Shown here: positions 13,687 through 21,678 of the stretch, in pieces
Position numbering within the stretch: the stretch's first letter is position 1
Layout: each line of letters opens with the position of its first letter
Assembly (NCBI GenBank): GCA_041477655.1
Contig: JBGOUP010000001.1
Location: 1 to 39,167, forward strand
Source: JBGOUP01 sp041477655
Lineage (GTDB): Bacteria > Patescibacteriota > UBA1384 > 2-12-FULL-50-11
Direction: 5' to 3'
DNA length: 39,167 bases
Translations under genes and position numbers: made by a program
The notes under the pieces: model-generated
What the model was told of the DNA's origin: nothing
Databases searched by the model: none
The model's input: the letters and a program-made list of their open reading frames with translations, nothing else

Positions 13687-14070
13687 ATGGCTACTCTCGA
13701 GTTTGGCGTTATTAACCAAACCAGTCAGAAGATTGGCAGTGACGAAATTACCGACCACTTGAGTCTTGTCTTGCACCGACTGGGCGTCGCTGATAGATTG
13801 AAAGGAGAGCTGATTTTGGTGGAGGATCAAACAATTAGACAACTCAACAAAAAGTTTCGTGGAAAAGCTGAATCAACCGACGTTCTAAGTTTTCCCCAAC
13901 CAACAAGTCATCAAATACAAGAAGATGATGGTCGGGTATTAGGTTCGATTATTATTTCAATCGAGACCGCCCAACTTCAGGCCGACCAAGCGTCAATTTC
14001 ATTATTAAACGAATTAAAAATGTTAGCTAGCCACGGATTGCTTCATTTATTAGGGTACGATCACCACTAA
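13687..14070 (+). CDS. ybeY: Endoribonuclease YbeY, 127 aa
   Basis: Ends in SHGLLHLLGYDHH, giving His116, His120 and His126, the zinc-binding triad. FRGKAESTDVLSFPQ in the middle is the second family signature. YbeY is a metal-dependent RNase in 16S rRNA maturation and ribosome quality control. The protein stops one residue after the last zinc ligand, somewhat shorter than typical family members. It is in the rpsU-yqeY-ybeY run, 15 bp ahead of ftsA. Confidence 0.92.
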   Translation: MATLEFGVINQTSQKIGSDEITDHLSLVLHRLGVADRLKGELILVEDQTIRQLNKKFRGKAESTDVLSFPQPTSHQIQEDDGRVLGSIIISIETAQLQADQASISLLNELKMLASHGLLHLLGYDHH

Positions 14071-14085
14071 TGTATCAGGAGGGGA

Positions 14086-15327
14086 ATGCCTAAAGACTCG
14101 CTGATTGTCGGCCTAGACATCGGCTCGACTAAAATTGCTGTCTGTATCGGCACCGTTAATGAGGGCGTTCTGCATATTATTGGCCTGTCATCAATCAGTC
14201 ATAATGGTCTGCGAAAGGGGATGGTTGACGATGTTGAGGAAACTGTTAGCGCTATTTCCCATGCCCTAGAAGAGTCCGAACGGATGGCCGGCGTTAATAT
14301 TAGCCACGCCTTTGTTGGCATTAATGGCGGGGCTATCGAGGCTAATCCAGCTAAGGGAGTAATTGCTATCTCCAAAGCTAACGGCGAGATTGACGGCAAC
14401 GACGTTTTAAGGGTAATTGAAGCGGCTAAAACCGTGGCTTTGCCCCAGAACAGGGAACTTATCCACGTCTACCCACAACAATTTATTGTTGATGGCCAGG
14501 ACGAAATTCGTGACCCTGTTGGAATGACCGGTATTCGCCTAGAAGTTGATAGTCTGATCATCAGTGGTTCTTCGGCTTCGATCCGTAATTTAATGAAAAC
14601 AGTTGATCAAGCTGGGCTGGAAGTTGACGGCCTGGTTTTTGGACCACTAGCCGCCGCTAAATCTGTTACTACTAAAAAACAACGTGAGAGCGGGGTGGTG
14701 GTGGTTGATATTGGAGCTGGCTCGGTGGATTTGGCTGTTTTTGAGGAATCAAAATTATTGCATTGCGCTAGTTTGCCGATTGGTTCTAAACATATAACCC
14801 ACGATATTGCTATTGGCTTGCGAAAAAATCTTGACGTAGCTGATGCCATCAAGTTGAAGTACGGCAGTGTCTTGCCAGATAAAATTCGCGAGGGCGAGTT
14901 GATCAATTTAAGCAGTCTCGATCCGGCCGAAGATGAACGGATCTCACGCAAGCACGTAGCTGAAATTGTTGAGGCCCGGGTTTCCGAGATGCTTCATATG
15001 ATTAAAGATGAGCTACAAAAGATCGGCAAAGACGGCGTCCTGCCGGCAGGTGTTATATTTACTGGCGGTGGCTCGGAAATTGATGGCTTAACCGAGCTAG
15101 CTAAAAAGGTTCTTCGTCTTCCTTCGGAAATAGGTTTGCCCATGGCCCAACTTTCCGGTATGATTGACAAAATTGACAATCCCTTATACGCTACCAGCGT
15201 TGGACTTGTCATTTGGGGAATGGAAGATGGCAGTCCCGCAGGTCTTGCACCTTGGAGACTGAATTTAGGAAAATTTGGGGGGGTGATCGATAAGTTTCGT
15301 GGGATATTCCGAAACTTTACCGACTAA
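14086..15327 (+). CDS. ftsA: Cell division protein FtsA
   Basis: 413 aa, actin-like ATPase. The phosphate-1 loop is GLDIGSTKIAVCIG (residues about 8-21), phosphate-2 is VVVDIGAGSVDLAVF (near 204), and the adenosine motif is VIFTGGGSEIDGL (near 322). An SHAFVGINGG segment marks the 1C domain. The C-terminal residues (GGVIDKFRGIFRNF) form an amphipathic membrane-targeting helix, as in other FtsA. It tethers FtsZ filaments to the membrane. AGGAGGGG precedes the ATG. ftsZ follows after 40 bp. Confidence 0.95.
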   Translation: MPKDSLIVGLDIGSTKIAVCIGTVNEGVLHIIGLSSISHNGLRKGMVDDVEETVSAISHALEESERMAGVNISHAFVGINGGAIEANPAKGVIAISKANGEIDGNDVLRVIEAAKTVALPQNRELIHVYPQQFIVDGQDEIRDPVGMTGIRLEVDSLIISGSSASIRNLMKTVDQAGLEVDGLVFGPLAAAKSVTTKKQRESGVVVVDIGAGSVDLAVFEESKLLHCASLPIGSKHITHDIAIGLRKNLDVADAIKLKYGSVLPDKIREGELINLSSLDPAEDERISRKHVAEIVEARVSEMLHMIKDELQKIGKDGVLPAGVIFTGGGSEIDGLTELAKKVLRLPSEIGLPMAQLSGMIDKIDNPLYATSVGLVIWGMEDGSPAGLAPWRLNLGKFGGVIDKFRGIFRNFTD

Positions 15328-15367
15328 AAAAGGCTAGATTAGATCACAGGACATATTTTTTCACCAT

Positions 15368-16564
15368 ATGGACAAAGAGAGTTTAGATACCCTTGCCAAT
15401 ATTAAAGTCTGCGGAGTTGGAGGTTCGGGAGGTAATGCTGTTGCCCGGATGATTGCCGCTCGGGTTCGGGGTGTCGAGTTTATTGCCGTTAATACCGATG
15501 CTCAAGCTCTAATTAATAACCCAGCCACTGTTAAAGTTCAGATCGGCAAAGAAACAACCCGAGGCTTGGGTTCGGGAGCCGATATTGAGACTGGCCGCAA
15601 ATCGGCCGAAGAAAACAAAGACGAAATTTACGAAGTCCTCAAGGGCGCCGATATGGTTTTTGTTACTTTTGGCGCCGGTGGGGGTACTGGTTCTGGCGCC
15701 GCTCCGATGGTCGCCCAGATCGCTAAAGAGTTAGGCGCGCTAACCGTAGGCGTCGTTACTAAACCATTTAGCTTTGAAGGTTTGCGACGGAAAAAAGTTG
15801 CTGAATTGGCTATTGAGGAATTGCGGGACAAAGTTGACACAATTATTATCATTCCCAATGATCGTCTTCTTCAAGTTATTGACAAAAAAACCTCGCTACC
15901 CGATGCCTTTGGCATTGTTGATGATATTTTGCGTCAAGGCGTTCAAGGCATCTCCGATTTAATTATTGTTCCCGGTATTATTAATGTTGACTTTGCCGAT
16001 GTCCGAACCATCATGCACGATGCCGGTTCAGCCTTGATGGGCATTGGTCGAGCCTCCGGCGAAAACCGTGCTATTGAAGCCGCTCGCCAAGCCATTGATT
16101 CACCACTGCTAGAGCTATCTATCGACGGCGCCCGAGGCATTCTTTACAACATCACCGGTGGCCCGGATATGACTATGTACGAAGTTGAAGAAGCCTCCAA
16201 AGCCATTACTGAAGCGGCTGACCCCGAATCGAATATCATATTTGGCTCAATTGTTGATGACGCCATGAGCGGCGAGATTAAGATTACCGTCATTGCCACC
16301 GGTTTTGAAACTGAACTAGCCAAACCAACTTCAAAACGTCGCGGTTCTGAAGGTGAGTTTCGTTTGCCCCAGGCCGCCACAAGCGTTCCATCTTCCTCCT
16401 TCTTCAATAGTCAGCCAACTCGTAACGCTTTCCCCGTGGAACCTCCGGAAGCCGTTGATCTGCCACAGTCACCGATGATCGAACGGCCAGAGCAACCAAC
16501 CGCTCCGGAAAAAAACGACGACGAGTTCGATGTTCCAGCGTTCATTCGGAGAAAACTTCGGTAG
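15368..16564 (+). CDS. ftsZ: Cell division protein FtsZ
   Basis: 398 aa tubulin homologue. KVCGVGGSGGNAVARM starts the GTPase domain, GAGGGTGSGAAP (near residue 102) is the nucleotide-binding signature loop, and GLGSGAD and the T7 region (NVDFADVR, near 201) follow. After an unstructured Pro-rich linker (about 325-385) the conserved tail peptide DVPAFIRRKLR is present, the site that contacts FtsA. It polymerises into the division ring. A weak GGCCG/CGGCC hairpin follows near 16582-16595 without a T-tract. Confidence 0.97.
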   Translation: MDKESLDTLANIKVCGVGGSGGNAVARMIAARVRGVEFIAVNTDAQALINNPATVKVQIGKETTRGLGSGADIETGRKSAEENKDEIYEVLKGADMVFVTFGAGGGTGSGAAPMVAQIAKELGALTVGVVTKPFSFEGLRRKKVAELAIEELRDKVDTIIIIPNDRLLQVIDKKTSLPDAFGIVDDILRQGVQGISDLIIVPGIINVDFADVRTIMHDAGSALMGIGRASGENRAIEAARQAIDSPLLELSIDGARGILYNITGGPDMTMYEVEEASKAITEAADPESNIIFGSIVDDAMSGEIKITVIATGFETELAKPTSKRRGSEGEFRLPQAATSVPSSSFFNSQPTRNAFPVEPPEAVDLPQSPMIERPEQPTAPEKNDDEFDVPAFIRRKLR

Positions 16565-16644
16565 AAGCTGACGACTGATACGAGGCCGTTATCGGCCGAC
16601 TAAACGCAGAAAACTTCGCTAAACCCCCTCTAAACCCCGAACGC

Positions 16645-16675
16645 TTGACACATTAACTAGTAATAATGGTAGGGT
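16645..16675 (+). promoter_or_regulatory. Probable promoter of the ribonucleotide reductase gene
   Basis: TTGACA (16645-16650) and an extended -10-like TGG-TAGGGT (16667-16675) are 19 bp apart, longer than ideal, upstream of a strong AAGGAGGG ribosome site. The spacing makes the exact -10 uncertain. Confidence 0.45.
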
Positions 16676-16710
16676 GATTTGGTAGCAGACAAAGCAAAAA
16701 AGGAGGGTGG

Positions 16711-19700
16711 ATGCCAAAACAATCGAAAGACCAGCAGGCCGAAATTGCCTTACAACCGGTGGAGATATCCATAGACATGCCCGACGCCAACAAAAAAGGC
16801 AAAGCCGCCAAGGGTGGTCTTAAAGTTAACCGCCACTTCACCAAAGTCGGCCAAGATGTTTACGACACCGTTAGCTGGGATACCCGCGATTCGATCATTA
16901 CCGATGAAAAAGGCACGGTCATTTCCCATATTACAAATTTAGAGATCCCAAGTGGCTGGACCCAACTGGCCACCGACATTCTTGCCTATAAATATTTACG
17001 CAAAGCCGGTCTACCAACCAAAGAGGGCCGGGAAACTTCGGCTAAACAAGCCATTTTTCGCATTGCCCACTCATTGGCAGATTTTGGTGAAAAGTTCGGC
17101 TATTTTAGCGCTCATGATGATCGGATCACCTTTGAAGATGAGCTGACTTATCTGCTTTTACATCAACGAGCCGCTTTCAACTCACCGGTTTGGTTTAACG
17201 TTGGTCTGCATCATCAATACAATATCAGCGGTCAAGGTGGGGCATTTTACTGGGATTTTGCCAAAGAAAAGGTTTTAGAGACGAGTTCGGCTTATCGCAA
17301 CCCCCAATGTTCAGCTTGTTTCATCTTGGCCGTTAGAGATACTCTGCCGGACATTTACGAGCTGATCAAAACAGAGTCGCATATCTTTAAATACGGCTCG
17401 GGGGCAGGCGGTAATTTTAGTCGCCTACGCAGTCGCTTTGAGCGATTAAGCGGCGGCGGATTTTCGTCCGGCATGATGAGTTTCTTGCGGGTCTTTGATC
17501 GAGCGGCTGGCGCTACCAAATCTGGGGGGACAACTCGGCGGGCGGCCAAAATGGTAGTGGTTGATATCAGCCACCCGGAAATTGAAGATTTTATTGGGTG
17601 GAAGGTTAAAGAAGAAAAAAAAGTAGCCGCCCTGATTGCGGCTGGTTACGATTCGGACTTCAACGGCGAGGCCTACGGCACTGTTTCCGGCCAGAATTCC
17701 AACAATTCTGTCCGCGTCACCGATGAGTTTATGAAAGCTGTTGAACAAGATGGAGAGTGGCAGACTCGTATGGTTACAACTGACGAAGCCTACAAAACCT
17801 ATAAAGCCCGAGACCTCATGGATAAGATCGCCCAGGCGGCTTGGCAGTGTGCCGATCCGGGTCTACAGTTTGACACTACTGTTAATGACTGGCATACCTG
17901 TCCTAACACCGGTCGGATTAACGCCTCTAATCCCTGTTCCGAGTACATGTTCTTGGACGAAACCGCTTGCAACTTAGCCTCAATCAACCTAGTTAAATTT
18001 CTCAAGGACGATAACACATTTGATATTGATGGCTACCGACAAGCTTGCCGAACCCTAATTATTGCCCAAGAAATTATCGTTGATTTCTCTTCATACCCAA
18101 CTGCTGATATCGCCAAAAATAGCCACGACTACCGGCCGTTAGGTTTAGGTTATGCCAACCTTGGCACACTCCTTATGGTCACTGGCACTCCCTATGATTC
18201 TAACGAAGCCTTAGCTATTGCTGGCGCACTTAGCGCTATTATGACTGGCCATGCCTACAAAACTTCAGCCGAAATTGCCGCTGTCAAGGGTCCCTTTGAA
18301 GGCTACACCCGTAACCGAGCGCCAATGCTAAACGTTATGCGTAAACATCGCAACGCCGCCTATCGAATTGAAGAAAAATACTGTCCAGACGAGATGCTAC
18401 GAGCCGCTCATCAGGATTGGGATGAGGCTGTCGCCTTGGGCGAGCAATTTGGCTATCGAAATAGCCAAGCAACCGTCATCGCCCCAACCGGCACTATCGG
18501 CCTGTTGATGGACTGTGATACAACCGGCGTCGAGCCAGATTTTGCTATTGTTAAACTTAAAAAATTAGCTGGCGGCGGATCAATTAAAATCGTCAATTTG
18601 GCCGTAACTAGGGCTTTGGCCTATCTCGACTACACAGAGGCCGAACAAAGAGAGATTATTGACTACGCCGTCGGCACTGGCACATTAGAAGGTTCAACAC
18701 CAGTTAATCGAGCTTCATTGATTGCCAAGGGGATGAGTGAAGAAGATGTGGATAATATCGAGAAAAATCTTAAGAACGCTTTTGATTTAACCTTTGCCTT
18801 TACTCGCTTTAGCTTGGGCGATGAGGCCATGGACAGGCTGGGCGTGACCGCCCGGGAAGAAAGCTTGCCAACTTTTTCCCTGCTTAAGAAACTGGGCTTT
18901 CCCCAGAGTGAAATAAATGAGAGTCATGAGATTATCTGTGGCAGACAAATGCTTGAAGGCGCTCCCCATTTAAAACCCGAGCACTACAAGGTTTTCGATT
19001 GCGCTAGTCGTTGCGGTCCGCGAGGGACCCGCTATCTATCGGCTATGTCTCATGTCAAGATGATGGCCGCCGTTCAGCCGTTCATCTCCGGGGCTATCTC
19101 CAAAACCATCAATTTGCCTAACGAAGCCGCGGTCGAGGATGTTAAAGAAGTTTACATGCAATCTTGGAAATTGGGCCTAAAAGCTTTGGCACTTTATCGC
19201 GACGGCTCAAAGCTAAGTCAGCCGCTCAACGCTAAATCTGACGAAGTAGAAGAACCCGAAACGGTTAAAATACCAGCCACGCCTAAACGCCGACGTTTGG
19301 CCGACGAACGGCAAGCCATCACTCATAAATTCCAAGTGGCCGATCACGAAGGCTATCTAACTATCGGTATGTATGAAGATGGTCAACCAGGCGAGATATT
19401 TATCACCATGGCCAAGCAGGGCAGTCTTATCTCTGGCTTGATGGACGCCTTCGCCACTTCTATATCCATTGCCTTGCAGTACGGCGTGCCCATCCAAGTA
19501 ATTGCCAAAAAGTTTAGCCACGCTCGCTTCGAACCATCAGGCTTCACTAATAATCCCCAAATCCGCATTGCCAAATCAATCATTGATTATATCGCTCGTT
19601 ATTTGGGCTTAAAGTTCTTGAGCCCGGAGGAGCAACTCCAAATTGGCATTAGTAACGACTCGCCAGCGGCGGCCGCGTCCAGTCAAGCAACGCTGGACTT

Positions 19701-19911
19701 TGAAGAGTCACCAGCTCCCACCCAGCCGGCCGACCAAGATAGCGAAACCATCGCCGCCACCATGGTTGTCGAGGAAGAAGTCGATCCGATTGTTAAACGA
19801 AGCACCACCGACGCCCCAATTTGTTCAACCTGCGGTAGCCTAATGTCCTTCAAAACCGGCAGTTGCTACACCTGCACTGTCTGTGGTAACACGTCTGGTG
19901 GATGCGGCTAA
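16711..19911 (+). CDS. nrdJ: Adenosylcobalamin-dependent (class II) ribonucleotide reductase
   Basis: 1066 aa. NPQCSACFIL (near residue 196) carries a redox cysteine. SNPCSEYMFLDETACNLASI (near 406-428) holds the radical-site Asn, Cys and Glu. APTGTIGLLMDCDTTGVEPD (near 590) is the phosphate-binding signature. A TSCPD domain (about 865-970) and a C-terminal Cys-rich tail (CSTCGS...CYTCTVCGN), probably zinc-binding and thiol-relay, follow. It reduces ribonucleotides to deoxyribonucleotides using B12, without oxygen dependence. The adenosyltransferase that makes its cofactor and a thioredoxin lie just downstream. A charged linker before the tail (about 985-1035) is poorly conserved in kind. Confidence 0.96.
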   Translation: MPKQSKDQQAEIALQPVEISIDMPDANKKGKAAKGGLKVNRHFTKVGQDVYDTVSWDTRDSIITDEKGTVISHITNLEIPSGWTQLATDILAYKYLRKAGLPTKEGRETSAKQAIFRIAHSLADFGEKFGYFSAHDDRITFEDELTYLLLHQRAAFNSPVWFNVGLHHQYNISGQGGAFYWDFAKEKVLETSSAYRNPQCSACFILAVRDTLPDIYELIKTESHIFKYGSGAGGNFSRLRSRFERLSGGGFSSGMMSFLRVFDRAAGATKSGGTTRRAAKMVVVDISHPEIEDFIGWKVKEEKKVAALIAAGYDSDFNGEAYGTVSGQNSNNSVRVTDEFMKAVEQDGEWQTRMVTTDEAYKTYKARDLMDKIAQAAWQCADPGLQFDTTVNDWHTCPNTGRINASNPCSEYMFLDETACNLASINLVKFLKDDNTFDIDGYRQACRTLIIAQEIIVDFSSYPTADIAKNSHDYRPLGLGYANLGTLLMVTGTPYDSNEALAIAGALSAIMTGHAYKTSAEIAAVKGPFEGYTRNRAPMLNVMRKHRNAAYRIEEKYCPDEMLRAAHQDWDEAVALGEQFGYRNSQATVIAPTGTIGLLMDCDTTGVEPDFAIVKLKKLAGGGSIKIVNLAVTRALAYLDYTEAEQREIIDYAVGTGTLEGSTPVNRASLIAKGMSEEDVDNIEKNLKNAFDLTFAFTRFSLGDEAMDRLGVTAREESLPTFSLLKKLGFPQSEINESHEIICGRQMLEGAPHLKPEHYKVFDCASRCGPRGTRYLSAMSHVKMMAAVQPFISGAISKTINLPNEAAVEDVKEVYMQSWKLGLKALALYRDGSKLSQPLNAKSDEVEEPETVKIPATPKRRRLADERQAITHKFQVADHEGYLTIGMYEDGQPGEIFITMAKQGSLISGLMDAFATSISIALQYGVPIQVIAKKFSHARFEPSGFTNNPQIRIAKSIIDYIARYLGLKFLSPEEQLQIGISNDSPAAAASSQATLDFEESPAPTQPADQDSETIAATMVVEEEVDPIVKRSTTDAPICSTCGSLMSFKTGSCYTCTVCGNTSGGCG

Positions 19912-20021
19912 AGAAAATTTTTAAGTTTCAATTTTGCAATTTTCATTTATGATACAAGTTCCAAACCTTGTCAGTTTGGTGGTTACTGAAAATTATTACT
20001 TGAAAATTGAAAATTTATTCA
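19912..20021 (+). repeat. A/T-rich inverted-repeat intergenic segment
   Basis: AAGTTTCAATTTT-type sequence (from about 19921) is mirrored by CTTGAAAATTGAAAATTT (about 19999-20017), giving arms around a less A/T-rich centre. It resembles in style the A/T-rich palindromes at 1680-1746 and inside dinB. A possible -10 (TATGAT, near 19949) lies inside. It may be a repeat insertion or simply a structured leader for the adenosyltransferase gene. Confidence 0.45.
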
Positions 20022-20558
20022 ATGACTATTTACACCAAGAAAGGTGATCGGGGCGAAACCGGTTTACCTGGGTCTCGGCGACTGTCAAAAACTGACAGTT
20101 TATTTGAATTCCTAGGCAGTTTAGACGAAACCAACGCCCAAGTTGGTCTAGCTTTGAGCTATCTCAAGGATGATGCGCCTAGTCTGATGCTACTGGAAAT
20201 CCAGCGGAATTTTTTGGGGATCGGCGCTTGTTTGGCTTCAGTGAATCCAGCGCTAGCACCGATAGTAACCAAACTGTCCAAACAAACCCAAAAACTAGAG
20301 AAGACAATTGATGGCTGGGACAAAATAATAAAACCGCTAGAAAATTTTATCCTGCCGGGCGGAACAACCGCCGCGGCCACTCTGCATATCTGCCGGACAA
20401 GTATCCGCACGACAGAACGGGCTTTTCATCGTCTGGACAATCGGAACGATTTGCCAACGGTTTCGGAATATCTCAACCGTTTGTCTGATTTCTTTTTTCA
20501 AGCGGCTCGTTTTATTAACCACCAAAACGGCGCCGTCGAAGAAATTTGGAAACAGTAA
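20022..20558 (+). CDS. pduO: PduO-type cob(I)alamin adenosyltransferase
   Basis: 178 aa, normal for the PduO N-terminal family. YTKKGDRGETGLPG (residues 4-17) is the ATP-binding motif; FLGSLDETNAQVGLAL, FILPGGTTAAATLHICRTSIR and AERAFHRL with YLNRLSDFFFQAARF complete the signature. It transfers the adenosyl group of ATP to reduced cobalamin, forming the coenzyme needed by the upstream class II reductase. ATG 20022 is the likely start; a TTG five codons upstream is also open. The absence of B12 synthesis genes nearby suggests salvage. Confidence 0.93.
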   Translation: MTIYTKKGDRGETGLPGSRRLSKTDSLFEFLGSLDETNAQVGLALSYLKDDAPSLMLLEIQRNFLGIGACLASVNPALAPIVTKLSKQTQKLEKTIDGWDKIIKPLENFILPGGTTAAATLHICRTSIRTTERAFHRLDNRNDLPTVSEYLNRLSDFFFQAARFINHQNGAVEEIWKQ

Positions 20559-20583
20559 TCTGTGATAACATCCAAAAAATACC

Positions 20584-20612
20584 TTGACTTTTTGACGTCA
20601 TTCTGGTACCAT
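20584..20612 (+). promoter_or_regulatory. Promoter of the DUF6580-like gene
   Basis: TTGACT (20584-20589), 17-bp spacer ending in TGG, then TACCAT (20607-20612): a -35 with an extended -10. It implies a leader of about 200 nt, very long for this compact genome. Confidence 0.7.
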
Positions 20613-20619
20613 CTCGATG

Positions 20620-20822
20620 AAGAATGAAATGACTTGTGAGAGCGGTGGAGCTGGAGACGCGACCCCTCCCGTCGTCTCCGGTTCCACTGTCCTGACAAGT
20701 TTTAATACCGGGCCGCATGTCTAAGAGTGAGACTCGCGATGCGGCCATCTGCCCGTGAGAGCCTGGAACCCAACCCAGGCTCTCTTCAACTCCGGCTAGT
20801 TGCAAGGCCGGACTAACTGGCT
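20620..20822 (+). promoter_or_regulatory. Structured leader RNA, candidate B12-type riboswitch
   Basis: Four stems in order: a long stem with GTGGA/TCCAC (20645-20649, 20683-20687) over GGAGAC/GTCTCC (20653-20658, 20674-20679); GGCCGCAT/ATGCGGCC (20711-20718, 20739-20746) over GTCT/AGAC; ten perfect pairs 20757-20766 with 20775-20784; TCCGGC/GCCGGA (20791-20796, 20807-20812). The last is mutually exclusive with GGCTAGTT/AACTGGCT (20794-20801, 20815-20822), which reaches the start codon. The neighbours are B12 genes. CCACTGT and ATCTGCC faintly recall cobalamin riboswitch motifs but do not make a firm match. Confidence 0.55.
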
Positions 20823-21386
20823 ATGATGGTAACACCAATGGAAGAGCCGAAATCTCATCTGAAACCAACCGCTTGGTTGCTAATTTTGGTCACTAGCATA
20901 GGCCGACTCATACCTCATCTGCCCAATATGACGCCGATGAACGGCACGGCTCTGTTTGGCGGCTCAAAACTGAATCGACCTTGGAATTATTTCTTGCCAA
21001 TCGGCATAATGCTTGCCACAGATTATTTCTTGGGCTTTCATAAAACCATAATCTACGTTTATGTTAGTTTTCTCATCTCTGTTTTCTTGGGTGAACGATT
21101 TTTGGCCAACAACCAATCTGCTTTCAAACTTTCCGTCATCGCCATTTCTAGCTCGATCATCTTTTTTATTATCACCAACTTTGGCGTTTGGCAGGCGGGT
21201 GGGCTTTATCCGCACACACTGGCTGGGCTGATAGATTCATACATCATGGGCCTGCCGTTTTTAGGCAATATGGCCGTTGGTGATGTCGTCTTTACCGTTG
21301 GTTTCTTTAAGCTCTATGAGTTAGCTGAAAATCGGGGAGTTGTCAGAGTGGTTGACCAACACGTTATTAATACGCTACATAACTAG
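20823..21386 (+). CDS. DUF6580-like putative transport membrane protein, 187 aa
   Basis: About five membrane segments. Characteristic stretches are SIGRLIPHLPNMTPMNGTALFGG, LPIGIMLATDYFLGFH, IITNFGVWQAGGLYPHTLAG and LPFLGNMAVGDVVF, the pattern of the DUF6580 putative transporter family, which looks like the substrate-binding subunit of ECF vitamin transporters. Context (class II reductase, cobalamin adenosyltransferase, structured leader) makes a cobalamin or precursor uptake role reasonable, but this is inference. No ribosome site is visible before the ATG, which directly follows a leader stem. The thioredoxin gene follows after 10 bp. Confidence 0.8.
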   Translation: MMVTPMEEPKSHLKPTAWLLILVTSIGRLIPHLPNMTPMNGTALFGGSKLNRPWNYFLPIGIMLATDYFLGFHKTIIYVYVSFLISVFLGERFLANNQSAFKLSVIAISSSIIFFIITNFGVWQAGGLYPHTLAGLIDSYIMGLPFLGNMAVGDVVFTVGFFKLYELAENRGVVRVVDQHVINTLHN

Positions 21387-21396
21387 AGGAGGTGAC

Positions 21397-21678
21397 ATGA
21401 GTGAAAGTATTACGCTTTACGATTTTTGGGCCGAATGGTGCGGACCATGCAAGATTATGCACCCAATTATTGAAGAGATTGAGCACCAGTACGGGGGTAA
21501 AGTTGTTGTTAAAAAAATCAACGTTGACGAAGCTAATAATCAGCCTTTGATAGAAAAATATCAAATCGGCGCCATGCCAACCTACATTATTGAAAAGGGC
21601 GATCAAGTAGCCAGCCAGTTCGTCGGGGCGCAAAGCAAACTACGACTGACTGAAGCACTGGACAAAGCCTTAGCTTAA
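21397..21678 (+). CDS. trxA: Thioredoxin
   Basis: 93 aa, one thioredoxin domain with the active site FWAEWCGPCK (Cys15, Cys18) and the cis-Pro loop GAMPTYII. It is slightly shorter than the usual 105 residues. The start at 21397 has a strong AGAGGAGGTG site; a longer upstream frame overlaps the preceding gene and is unlikely. A natural job, given the neighbours, is electron supply to the class II ribonucleotide reductase and to MsrA. Its end overlaps the convergent helicase gene by 9 bp. Confidence 0.92.
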   Translation: MSESITLYDFWAEWCGPCKIMHPIIEEIEHQYGGKVVVKKINVDEANNQPLIEKYQIGAMPTYIIEKGDQVASQFVGAQSKLRLTEALDKALA

